Positions 41,504 through 49,935 of a DNA stretch of 64,000 nt are shown one piece after another. The position numbers were made by a program, and so were the translations under genes. Within the stretch, counting starts at the first letter, position 1. Each line of letters starts with the position of its first letter. The notes below the pieces were generated by a model, which saw only the letters and a list, made by a program, of their open reading frames with translations, made no database searches and had not been told where the DNA came from. Source of the stretch: an uncultured Oscillospiraceae bacterium (lineage in GTDB: Bacteria; Bacillota; Clostridia; Oscillospirales; Acutalibacteraceae); the NCBI GenBank assembly GCA_958448165.1, contig CAUDCW010000006.1, positions 76,827-140,826 on the forward strand, read 5' to 3'.

Positions 41504-43009
41504 ATGAAAAGAAAGTTCAAAACAGCTGTTTGTCTTGGCTTGTCTGCGTTTGCGATGATATCCTGCATAAGCGGTGTATCTGCGGTCAATACTGATAAAA
41601 TACTCTCAAGCCGTACAATAACCGTTGATCCTTCAAAGGTGTCTGATGATTTTCTTTTGCTGTCGGGCGCTCAGTCTGATGAGCAGGATTTAATCGACGC
41701 ATCCAACGCAATAAAAGAAGCTGCGATCGAATTTGCAAGCAGTGTAAATATCACGGAATATAATATTGATGTATCGGACGCAATGACTCTGTTTAATTAT
41801 GTTCGCTATCAGAATCCGGAGCTTATCAATGTTTCCAATTCTGTCAGCTACAACTATTATTCAAACGGGGTTATCTGCGATTTTTATCTTAATTATCTAT
41901 TTACAGCCGACGAGAAGGATTCATATTTTACTCCGTTCAATGCGGTTGTTGACGATATTGTAAAGCAGGCGGAAAAGCAGCCGACTGATTTTCTGAAGGC
42001 GCTTTATGTTCACGATTATATTATCGCCAACAGTGAGTATGCGACCGAGATCTATGACCCGGTAGAAACAGTATCGGGCTTTGTTTATAACGCATACGGC
42101 AATCTTGTTAACAGACGTGCTGTCTGTCAGGGCTACAGTATGGCATATAAGGTGATAATGGACAAGCTTAATATACCGGTGGACTTCGCCTCAAGCACAG
42201 AGATGAACCACATCTGGAATACAATGACTATTGACGGCAGCACATATCACGTCGATCTGACGTTTGACGATCCTGTGCCGGATATGCAGGGATATGTCGG
42301 TCACTCAAACTTCCTGTGCACAGATGAAGAAATAACGGCGACGGACCATTCGTCGTGGACCACCTCAAGCACGATTTCAGCCGAATCTTATCCAAACAGG
42401 TTCTGGAAGGATATAACATCAAAAATCATTATTAGGGGCAACGAGGCTGTTTATGCCGCATACGATTCCACAAAAAAATCGTACCTTGAACGCCGCAATC
42501 TGACAACAAACGAAGCGTCTGTTATTGACAGTTCTCTGAACGGAATCCGCTGGCTGACATCAAGCGGTACATCGTATTTTGCAGGCTGCTTCAGCCGAAT
42601 TGAGCTTGTCGGTGATGTGCTGTATTATTCACTCCCGGGCGGCGTCAATGCCATTACTATTTACGGTGACGACGACCAGAGTGTTTATTCAGTTCCGGGG
42701 ACTGCAACGGGCAGTATGTTTGGCTTTGTCAGTAGGGACGGAAAGTATTACGGTGAATTGACAACCTCCCCGAGTACGGACGGCGAGATTTCGGAAATTA
42801 CACTTTCGGAATTCAAGCGGTCGGTGATACCGGGCGATGTCAACGGCGACGGTGTGCTGACAATGCTTGATGCATTAATGGTACAGAAGCACACCGTACA
42901 ACTTATCACGCTTGACGCAAACGCCTTTAAGGTGGCTGATATGAACGGTGACGGAAAAATCTCAATTATTGATGCTCTTATTCTTCAGCGAACCGTCCTG
43001 ACAATGTAA
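41504..43009 (+). CDS. Secreted transglutaminase-like protein with C-terminal dockerin, paralogue 2
   Basis: 501 residues, the same length and domain order as paralogue 1 and closely similar along its length. Cys lies in AVCQGYSMAYKVIMDKL, His in MNHIWNTM, Asp in YHVDLTFDDP, and the dockerin repeats are GDVNGDGVLTMLDALMVQKH and ADMNGDGKISIIDALILQRT. The catalytic triad is kept in both copies. ATG 41504 follows AGAGGAGAATG; an upstream frame from 41405 lies in promoter sequence. Changes between copies are spread along the protein, so this is not a recent duplication. Confidence 0.9.
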   Translation: MKRKFKTAVCLGLSAFAMISCISGVSAVNTDKILSSRTITVDPSKVSDDFLLLSGAQSDEQDLIDASNAIKEAAIEFASSVNITEYNIDVSDAMTLFNYVRYQNPELINVSNSVSYNYYSNGVICDFYLNYLFTADEKDSYFTPFNAVVDDIVKQAEKQPTDFLKALYVHDYIIANSEYATEIYDPVETVSGFVYNAYGNLVNRRAVCQGYSMAYKVIMDKLNIPVDFASSTEMNHIWNTMTIDGSTYHVDLTFDDPVPDMQGYVGHSNFLCTDEEITATDHSSWTTSSTISAESYPNRFWKDITSKIIIRGNEAVYAAYDSTKKSYLERRNLTTNEASVIDSSLNGIRWLTSSGTSYFAGCFSRIELVGDVLYYSLPGGVNAITIYGDDDQSVYSVPGTATGSMFGFVSRDGKYYGELTTSPSTDGEISEITLSEFKRSVIPGDVNGDGVLTMLDALMVQKHTVQLITLDANAFKVADMNGDGKISIIDALILQRTVLTM

Positions 43010-43132
43010 CGGTGCGCCGGTGTTCAGCTTCGCTAAATAAGATGAAATTAATTCCTGACGGGATTTGTGAAATATTTGCCTGCGACAAGTCTTAAGGTCG
43101 GCGTCCCTGTGCGACTCTTTGAATAAAAATTT

Positions 43133-43220
43133 TGGTCAAGTAAAATAAAACGAGGAAAAAGAATTTGAGCGTTTACTTGGCACTTTATGCGTTGTAAGTG
43201 CATAAAGTGCCATTAAACGC
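43133..43220. repeat. Hairpin repeat, copy B (inverted relative to copy A)
   Basis: About 88 bp, the near-exact reverse complement of 31552-31637, including the GGCACTTTATGC hairpin and the TGGTCAAG end. No coding sequence is visible in 43010-43598. Confidence 0.75.
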
Positions 43221-43297
43221 CCGATGAATGTATGGAGTGGAAAGGGACTGTGGCAGATAGCTTGACAATCGTACAAAGCCGAATGCACAGCGGGTTT

Positions 43298-43408
43298 CCA
43301 AAGGGCTTGCCCTTTGGTCGTTTTAACGATAGGGATTTTTAAGGGAAAGGAAATCGAAATCCTTTCCCTTAAATCAGTTTTTGCTTACTTTTTTCTGAAA
43401 AAAAGTAA
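43298..43408. repeat. Cluster of three intergenic hairpins
   Basis: CCAAAGGGC with its complement and a 2-nt gap (43298-43317), AAGGGAAAGGA with its complement (about 43340-43370), and CTTACTTTTTT with its complement (about 43383-43408). They are probably parts of a degenerate dispersed element. Confidence 0.5.
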
Positions 43409-43518
43409 GTGCCTGCGCGGCATGAGCGCAAAAAAGTTTTAAATATAATAAAAATTAAAACGATATTATAAAAACATACCGATGTGTGCAAACTTTTTTA
43501 ATTCACATTTTATGCGCC

Positions 43519-43560
43519 AAACGGCTGTATTATCGCTCATTGATAATACAGCCGTTTTTT
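43519..43560 (+). terminator. Strong rho-independent terminator
   Basis: A perfect 16-bp stem beginning AAACGGCTGTATTATC, a 7-nt loop and a T6 tract on the plus strand. It also lies at the 3' end of sbcC on the minus strand, with only a weak T tract in that direction. Confidence 0.85.
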
Positions 43561-43598
43561 GCGGTTTGCCTGTTGCGGCAATCTGTTTTTGCTTTGTC

Positions 43599-46349
43599 TT
43601 ACTGTGCAGTCACAAGCCTTGCGTGACTGCCTGTTGAATCAGCGGTGACTACAATTTTGTTTCCTATCTTTTCGTTAAGCTGAGTAACGTGCGAAATTAT
43701 TCCAACGGTTCTGCCCATTTGCTTGATTCTGTCAAGCGCCTTTATTGCCGTTTCGACAGTTTCACCGTCAAGCGAACCGAATCCCTCGTCAATGAATATT
43801 GAATCAAGTCTTATGCCGCCGGAATATCCCTGAACAACGTCGGAAAGACCGAATGCAAGCGACAGCGACGCCAGAAACATCTCACCGCCGGAAAGCGTAA
43901 ACACGGGGCGTGTGCCGCCGTAGCAGCCGTCAAACACCTCAATATCAAGACCTCTCAGCGAGTTTCCGCCAAGCTCTTGCGTTGACTTTTCAAGCTTATA
44001 TCTGCCGTCGCTGAGTATGACGAAATATTTGTTTGCCTGCATCAGAATATCGTCCAGCATCATACCCAGTACAAACATTTTTATCGGTACCTTCATCGGG
44101 TTGCTGCCGCGCAGAATATCGGCAAGATGGCAGAGATTTGAATATAGAGTTTCAACCTTTTCTGCTTTTTCAAGCTCGGCTCTGATGTGGTTAAGCGAAT
44201 TTGCAAGGCTTTCGCTCTCTCGTTTTGCCTCTCCGCATTGGCTGAGCGTCGCTCGGAGCTGATGTTCAAGGTCATAACACTCGGCAAGAATTTCCGCCGT
44301 TTCTGTGTTTATGTATCCGTTACATTCCTTTTCGGCTTCAAGATAAAGCCTTTCGTATTCTTCAAGCTGGCTTTTTCGCTCGTCTGTCAGTGCGGCGGCG
44401 ACCTCAAGACTGCTTTTTGACGATGCGTAGGCATCCTGTATTTTCTTTTCGAGCCTTTCAAGCTCCGACAGGCCCTGCTTAGTTTTTTCAAGACTTGTTT
44501 TTACTTCTTTTTCGTCATTATTTTCTTCGCTGATGTACTGCAAAAGCGTCTTTATCTTTGCCTGTGACTGCGCCCTGAGTGTTTCAAGCTCAAGGATTTT
44601 CTGCGTCAGACCGTCAGACGCTTTTGTGCTTTTTTCGAGCTGTGCCTTTAGTGATGTAAGCTGTTTTTCGGCGCTTGGCAGCTTTGCTTTCTTTGCGTTC
44701 AGTTCGTTAAGTGTCTGCTTCTGCCTGTCGATATCCCTTTGGCAGGTCTTGTAATATATGTTGTAGCCGTTGCACTTTGTCTGCTGTTCGTTCAGTCTCT
44801 CTTTAAGCTGTGCGCTTGCCGCCGCTTTTTGTGATTTTAAATTCAGCTTGACAGAGCATTGTGCCTCTTTTTCTTTTATCAGCCTCACAAGCTCAGCCTG
44901 CTTTTTTGCAAGTCCCTGTTCTTCTTCACCGTGCAAAACAGCAGGCTGTGGGTGAACGGTTGAGCCGCAAACGGGGCAGGGCTTGCCGTTTTCAAGCTTT
45001 GAGGAGAGAAAAACAGACATTTTCTTCCTCAGCCTTTCGTCAACAGCCCGTTCACTGTTCCTGATTGCTTCAAGCTCCAGCATTGCGTTGTCATAATCTC
45101 GATTAATTATCTCGGCTTCTTTTTCTGCGTGCAGAAGCTTTTGTTTTAAATCCTCAAGAATTCTGTAGCTTTCGCTGATTTCGTTCAATGTTTGCAGCTT
45201 AGCCATAACCGTCGGTATTTCTTCAATCTCACGCCGCAGTGAGGCGATGTATTCTTCCCCGACCGAGATTTTGTCACGGATAAGCTGTGCTTCTTCGTCA
45301 AGCGTCTGCTTCTGCTTTTGTGTGCTTTCCAGTGTGTCGCAGGCTGTTTTCAGCTCCCGTCTTGCAGCTGCGATTTGCGCAAGGCTTTTCAGTGCGTCGT
45401 CAAGCTTGTGCTGATTTTCACGGAGAGTTTTCATTTCCTCACGAAGAGGGGCGAGCCTTTCACATTCTTTTTCGGCGGCAGAAAATTGCTGCTGCGCCGC
45501 TTTATGCTCCTGCTGTGCGTTGTTAAGGGCAGTACGGCTTTTTTTGACTGAAATTTTTAGTTCGTCAAGCCTTTTTAGCTTGTCGGCTTGTTCACGCTTT
45601 GTCTTGAATTCAACGTCAAGCTTTTTTGATGCTTCCTGCAATCTGCTGTGGTTAGCCTGTGCCGCCACCGCCTTTTCTTCAAGCTGAGATGTGCTTTCAC
45701 AGCCGCAGGAGCTCAGAACAGCCAGACGCTCGGACTGCAGCTTCTGTGCCTGCTCCTTGACCTGTTCTGTCTTTTCAATTGCGCAGGCGGTGATTTTTGA
45801 CCATTGCTGTGCGTCAAAGAGCTTTTCAAAAAGCTTTGCTTTTTCGCTTGACTGCGACAAAAGCAGTCGGCGGAATTCGCCCTGCGGCAAAATCATAACC
45901 CTTGAAAACTGGTCGCAGTCAAGACCGAGCAGAGCCTGTGCCTGCAACGTCACACTGCGGTCTGCGCCGCTTGCCATCAGGTGTTCGCCATCCGATAAAT
46001 CATAGCAGGTGTTTTCGGGCTTTATCCTGATTGCGCCGTCACGCCTGCCGTGATAGATGCTCTGACTGCGGCAAAAACGGTATTTTTTCTCGCCGAGTGA
46101 AAACGTGAAATCAACCGAGGTCGGCGTGTTCTCGTCAGCGCCGATGCTTCTCATCTGCTCCCAGCTTCTCAGTCCTCCTGTTGCTTTGCCGTAAAGCGCA
46201 AAGCAGACAGCGTCAAGTATTGTCGTTTTGCCGCCGCCTGTGCTGCCGGTTATCAAAAAAAGTGCGTTGTCGCCGAATGCGGTAAAATCAATTTCGGTGC
46301 GTTTTATGTATGAGCCGAAGCCCTCCATAATAAGCTTTATCGGTTTCAT
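43599..46349 (-). CDS. sbcC: Exonuclease subunit SbcC (Rad50-like)
   Basis: 916 residues. Walker A GSTGGGKTTILDAVCFALYG at the N-terminus, long coiled coils on both sides of a zinc hook (CPVCG, about residue 458), then signature LSGGEMFLASLSLAFGLSD and Walker B IFIDEGFGSLD near the C-terminus. With SbcD it opens hairpins and processes double-strand ends. The start overlaps the sbcD stop by 4 nt. Lengths and motifs are typical. Confidence 0.96.
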   Translation of the reverse strand: MKPIKLIMEGFGSYIKRTEIDFTAFGDNALFLITGSTGGGKTTILDAVCFALYGKATGGLRSWEQMRSIGADENTPTSVDFTFSLGEKKYRFCRSQSIYHGRRDGAIRIKPENTCYDLSDGEHLMASGADRSVTLQAQALLGLDCDQFSRVMILPQGEFRRLLLSQSSEKAKLFEKLFDAQQWSKITACAIEKTEQVKEQAQKLQSERLAVLSSCGCESTSQLEEKAVAAQANHSRLQEASKKLDVEFKTKREQADKLKRLDELKISVKKSRTALNNAQQEHKAAQQQFSAAEKECERLAPLREEMKTLRENQHKLDDALKSLAQIAAARRELKTACDTLESTQKQKQTLDEEAQLIRDKISVGEEYIASLRREIEEIPTVMAKLQTLNEISESYRILEDLKQKLLHAEKEAEIINRDYDNAMLELEAIRNSERAVDERLRKKMSVFLSSKLENGKPCPVCGSTVHPQPAVLHGEEEQGLAKKQAELVRLIKEKEAQCSVKLNLKSQKAAASAQLKERLNEQQTKCNGYNIYYKTCQRDIDRQKQTLNELNAKKAKLPSAEKQLTSLKAQLEKSTKASDGLTQKILELETLRAQSQAKIKTLLQYISEENNDEKEVKTSLEKTKQGLSELERLEKKIQDAYASSKSSLEVAAALTDERKSQLEEYERLYLEAEKECNGYINTETAEILAECYDLEHQLRATLSQCGEAKRESESLANSLNHIRAELEKAEKVETLYSNLCHLADILRGSNPMKVPIKMFVLGMMLDDILMQANKYFVILSDGRYKLEKSTQELGGNSLRGLDIEVFDGCYGGTRPVFTLSGGEMFLASLSLAFGLSDVVQGYSGGIRLDSIFIDEGFGSLDGETVETAIKALDRIKQMGRTVGIISHVTQLNEKIGNKIVVTADSTGSHARLVTAQ

Positions 46350-47473
46350 TTCAGCGCCTCCTCTGCAATTTTACTGAACAGCTCTATCTCGTCGGGCTGT
46401 GCTTCACTGCCGCATATCTGCTTTGAAAATTCACGGAACAGCTCCACTGGGTCGCCGAAGCTGCGTTTTGACGGCGTTGTCAGCGTGTCGCCGGGAGAGA
46501 TGAGCAGTTCGCTGCTCATTTCAAGAATATTCGGGTAAAATTCCCTCAGCCTTTGCAGCGGCATAAATATCGGCTTTTTGTCGGTGAGATGTATGTGAAT
46601 ATAATCATCGCTCGGGCAGCTTTCGCCCTGCTTCATCAGCTCGTCAAATTCACCCGAAATCACCCTCATATCCCTTGACGGTGTAAACGGTACAAATCGG
46701 CGGCTTGCATTTCCGTCTGATATTTCAAAAATATTTACGCCTTTTTTGCTCAGATGTTCGCCGAAGGAATATTTAAGCGGCGAACCCGAGTAATACCCAT
46801 TTTTGCCTGCCGACTGTGCCGAGTGCAGATGGCCGAGCAGAGTGATGTCAAAGGCGGAAAATAAATTTCCACTAACCTCGCCGCTTGCCCCGATATAGAC
46901 AGGACTTTCGGATTCGCTCACGGTGCAGCCGCTCATAAAGCAGTGCGAAACGGCAATATTCACACACGTCGGGTCAAGAATTTCATACCGTATTTTCTCC
47001 GTCAATGCTCTGTAGCTCTCGGCAAAGCCGCGGATACTCTCATCACCGAAAAATTCCCTTGCCGCCGGCGGGTCAAAATGCGGAATAAGATAAAAACAGA
47101 ATCTCTCGCCGTCTTTTTCGAGCGTAATCGGTTCAAGCGCGTCCTTGATTTCAGTCGCAATATAAATACCGCTTTGCCTGAGTATTGATGCGCCGAGTGT
47201 TATCCGCTCGTGTCCGTCGTGGTTTCCCGTTATGACAAGCAGGGGGATTTTCTGCCCGCTTATAAAGGCGATGAAGTCGTCAAACATCTTTATCGCCTCG
47301 GCAGGCGCAATGCTCCTGTCAAAAATATCGCCGGCAATAACAAATGCGTCAGGCTTTTCATTAATTATCAGCGGCTTTAAAAAGCTGTTGATAAATTCCG
47401 ACTGCAGCTCAAGCATTGAGTGCGAGAAAAGTATTTTCCCCAAGTGCCAGTCGGCTGTGTGTATCAGTTTCAT
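46346..47473 (-). CDS. sbcD: Exonuclease subunit SbcD (Mre11-like)
   Basis: 375 residues. Metallophosphoesterase motifs are in order: HTADWHLG, AGDIFDRS, TGNHDGHERI, AVSHCF and GHLHSAQ. It is the nuclease partner of SbcC. ATG 47473 is chosen (MKLIHTADWHLGK, with AGGAAGGAC upstream); a longer frame from 47524 has no SD. It is translationally coupled to sbcC. Confidence 0.95.
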   Translation of the reverse strand: MKLIHTADWHLGKILFSHSMLELQSEFINSFLKPLIINEKPDAFVIAGDIFDRSIAPAEAIKMFDDFIAFISGQKIPLLVITGNHDGHERITLGASILRQSGIYIATEIKDALEPITLEKDGERFCFYLIPHFDPPAAREFFGDESIRGFAESYRALTEKIRYEILDPTCVNIAVSHCFMSGCTVSESESPVYIGASGEVSGNLFSAFDITLLGHLHSAQSAGKNGYYSGSPLKYSFGEHLSKKGVNIFEISDGNASRRFVPFTPSRDMRVISGEFDELMKQGESCPSDDYIHIHLTDKKPIFMPLQRLREFYPNILEMSSELLISPGDTLTTPSKRSFGDPVELFREFSKQICGSEAQPDEIELFSKIAEEALK

Positions 47474-47558
47474 AGCTTTCAGTCCTTCCTGTTGATTTAT
47501 CTGAAAAAATTTTATCCTATGCAAAACAAATCCGTTTCAAATTATTAAAATATAGTAA

Positions 47559-47587
47559 TTGAAATTTTAATCAAAATGTTGTATCAT
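47559..47587 (+). promoter_or_regulatory. Promoter of dacF
   Basis: TTGAAA, a 17-nt spacer, TATCAT, about 41 bp upstream of the start codon. Confidence 0.55.
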
Positions 47588-47628
47588 ATCTTTGTACTTT
47601 ATTTTACCACAGGGAAGGGAAAATTTCT

Positions 47629-48981
47629 ATGAGAAAAAAATTGTCAATGGGGATAGCTCTTGTACTGGCGTTGATTGTACTGTCAACAATGTTCACGGTT
47701 AGTGCAAGCGCCGCAAGCGTTAACTTTGATCCAGGCTTTGAGCTTAACAGCGATTATGTTTATCTTGTCAATCTTGACACCGACACTCCGATTTTCCAGA
47801 AGAATGCGGACAAAAAGTGTTATCCGGCGTCAACGACAAAGATTATGACATACATTATCGTTACCGAAAAGATTAAGGATCTTGAGAATACAATGGTAAC
47901 AATCAAGCAGAGCGTTCTTGACGAGCTTGAGGGCACAGACAGCTCGGTTGCAGGTCTTTCGGAGTATGTTGACAAGCAGATCAGCGTGCTTGAGCTTTTG
48001 TACTGTATGATGGTTCCGTCAGGCAACGATGCGGCGCTTATGCTTGCCGATTATGTCTGCGACGGCGACGTTCCTGCTTTTGTTGAGCTTATGAACCGGA
48101 AGGCAAAGGAGCTTGGCTGCAAGAACACTCACTTTGTCAATCCGCACGGACTTCACGATGAGGACCACTACACAACGGCGTATGATATGTATAAGATAAC
48201 CGAATACGCCATCACAACTCCGCATTTTACCGAAATATCAAATACAAAAACATATTATTTAAGTCTTGACGAAGACGGCGAATACCCGATTGTGACAACA
48301 AACAGTATGATAAACGAAAACGCCGAGGGCGAGTATTACTATGAATACGCCAAGGGCGTGAAAACAGGCACAACCGACGAAGCCGGATACTGCCTTGTTT
48401 CATGCGCAACAAAGGACGGCATTGCCTATTTGTGCGTTGCAATGCACTCACCGTGCTATGACGATTACGGCGACTATCGCGACAACGGCGCAATGATTGA
48501 CAGCAAGGCGTTGTATGAGTGGGCTTTCAGCGGTATGGAGCTTCAGGAGGTTGTAGCCGAGCGGACACCGGTGTGTGAAATCAAGATAAACTACGCAATG
48601 GATAAGGACACACTCCTGCTTTATCCCGAATATGCATATTCAACAATGCTCCCGATTGACAAGAACAAGGACGATATCGTTATAAAAAGCGATGTTCCCG
48701 AGGTTGTTGACACTCCCGTCACAAAGGGTACAAAGGTCGGCACCGCAACAATTTACTATAAGGACCAGGAGCTGACAAAGATTAATCTTGTCGCCAGTGA
48801 AACCGTAGAAAAGAGTGAGCTTGTTTATGCGATGACGGTGATAAAGAATGTTGTTACTTCACCGATATTCATAATCGCAGCGGCGTTTGTTCTTGTGCTG
48901 TTTATAGCATACCTTATTTTTGTCGCAAGACTCAACAAGGGCAAGGATAGAGAAAAGGTCAACAAGCCGAGAGAGCTTTAA
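47629..48981 (+). CDS. dacF: D-alanyl-D-alanine carboxypeptidase (DacF-like PBP)
   Basis: 450 residues. Signal peptide LVLALIVLSTMFTVSASA. Active-site SxxK in YPASTTKIMT (about residue 67), SGN in MVPSGNDAALML and KTG in KGVKTGTTDEAGYC. A beta-rich C-terminal domain follows, then a membrane helix (SPIFIIAAAFVLVLFIAYLI) with a basic tail. It trims the terminal D-Ala of peptidoglycan stem peptides at the outer membrane face. SD GGGAAGGGAAAA. The gene symbol is by similarity to the DacF group, which has several paralogues in Clostridia. Confidence 0.9.
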   Translation: MRKKLSMGIALVLALIVLSTMFTVSASAASVNFDPGFELNSDYVYLVNLDTDTPIFQKNADKKCYPASTTKIMTYIIVTEKIKDLENTMVTIKQSVLDELEGTDSSVAGLSEYVDKQISVLELLYCMMVPSGNDAALMLADYVCDGDVPAFVELMNRKAKELGCKNTHFVNPHGLHDEDHYTTAYDMYKITEYAITTPHFTEISNTKTYYLSLDEDGEYPIVTTNSMINENAEGEYYYEYAKGVKTGTTDEAGYCLVSCATKDGIAYLCVAMHSPCYDDYGDYRDNGAMIDSKALYEWAFSGMELQEVVAERTPVCEIKINYAMDKDTLLLYPEYAYSTMLPIDKNKDDIVIKSDVPEVVDTPVTKGTKVGTATIYYKDQELTKINLVASETVEKSELVYAMTVIKNVVTSPIFIIAAAFVLVLFIAYLIFVARLNKGKDREKVNKPREL

Positions 48982-49001
48982 AATAATCCGTAATAAAAAA
49001 T

Positions 49002-49037
49002 AAATGGCTGTTTCATCGTCGGTGAGACAGCCATTTT
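49002..49037 (+). terminator. Terminator of dacF
   Basis: Stem AAATGGCTGTTTCA with an almost complete complement and a short T tract. Confidence 0.8.
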
Positions 49038-49110
49038 GAGTTTTGAGTTTTCAGTTTTAAGTTTCGAATTTTGAGTAGATAATCCGGAATTGGGAATTAT
49101 AGAATACTTG

Positions 49111-49268
49111 ATACTAATACCTAATAAAAAGTAGACAATCTTTGCGGTCTAATTTCCGCAATACTGCGTTGTCGTCCTTGCAAGGCGTCAGCCTTGCGGC
49201 GTCCTCCGCCTTGTCATGCAAAAATTATCCTCGCAAATATAAGCCTACTTTCTATCAGAAATTAGTAT
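49111..49268. mobile_element. MITE-like element, family B
   Basis: 158 bp with terminal inverted repeats of 24 bp (20 matches) starting ATACTAAT and ending in AAAGTAG inside. The interior is G+C-richer with a CGTCAGCCTTGCGGCG palindromic patch. No clear target duplication is seen and there is no coding capacity. Only one copy is seen in the window; the palindrome at 12825 may be a deleted relative. Confidence 0.55.
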
Positions 49269-49271
49269 GAA

Positions 49272-49320
49272 ACAAGGTTGTAGGGAACGGATTCATCCGT
49301 TTAGGTTCGCTCTGCTGAAA
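49272..49320. repeat. Dispersed repeat, copy 1
   Basis: Contains TAGGGAACGG and GGTTCGCTCTGCTGAA. The same order recurs at 54571-54619. It lies between dacF and the hydrolase gene, where no coding sequence is seen (48982-49398). Confidence 0.6.
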
Positions 49321-49398
49321 CTGATAACGGTGTTTTTCGACCCGAAATTAAGCATAATATAACTAAAAGTAAAAATATACAAAAAGGAGAAAATGCAA

Positions 49399-49926
49399 AT
49401 GAGTAAAACCAAGCTTCTGATTGTTATCGACTATCAGAACGATTTTGTGTGCGGTACTCTGGGCTTTGAAAAGGCGAAAGAGCTTGAAGCCCCGATTGCC
49501 GCAAAGATTGAACAGTACCGCAAAAGCGGCGGAGAAGTAGCCTTTACCTTTGATACTCACGGTGAGGAGTATTTAACGACAAACGAGGGCAGAAATCTGC
49601 CGATTGTGCATTGTGTCAGAAACACTCACGGATGGGAGCTGTACGGCGAAATTGCCAAGCTGCGCCAAAGCGGCGACAGATGCTTTTATAAGCCGTCATT
49701 CGGCTGCGGCGAGCTTTTTGAGTATTTAAAGGACAGCCGCTACGACAGCGTTGAGCTTGTCGGTGTTGTGACAAGCATATGCGTTATCTCAAACGCCGTT
49801 CTTGCAAAGACCGCACTGCCCGAGGCGGAAATAATTGTTGATTCACGCTGTACTGCCGACTGTGATGAAGAAAGCTACAAAGCTGCTCTCAGGGTTATGC
49901 AGAGCCTGCAGATAAGGATAATATGA
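49399..49926 (+). CDS. Isochorismatase-family cysteine hydrolase (nicotinamidase-like)
   Basis: 175 residues. Conserved Asp in LLIVIDYQNDFV, Lys in FYKPSFGCGEL and the nucleophile Cys in VGVVTSICVISNAV (about residue 128) form the Asp-Lys-Cys triad, and the preceding cis-peptide region is typical. Because the nicotinate phosphoribosyltransferase gene follows 9 bp later, nicotinamide deamidation (PncA role) is the likely reaction. ATG 49399 is preferred over ATG 49393, which touches the SD AAGGAG. Confidence 0.87.
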   Translation: MSKTKLLIVIDYQNDFVCGTLGFEKAKELEAPIAAKIEQYRKSGGEVAFTFDTHGEEYLTTNEGRNLPIVHCVRNTHGWELYGEIAKLRQSGDRCFYKPSFGCGELFEYLKDSRYDSVELVGVVTSICVISNAVLAKTALPEAEIIVDSRCTADCDEESYKAALRVMQSLQIRII

Positions 49927-49935
49927 GGTGATATT

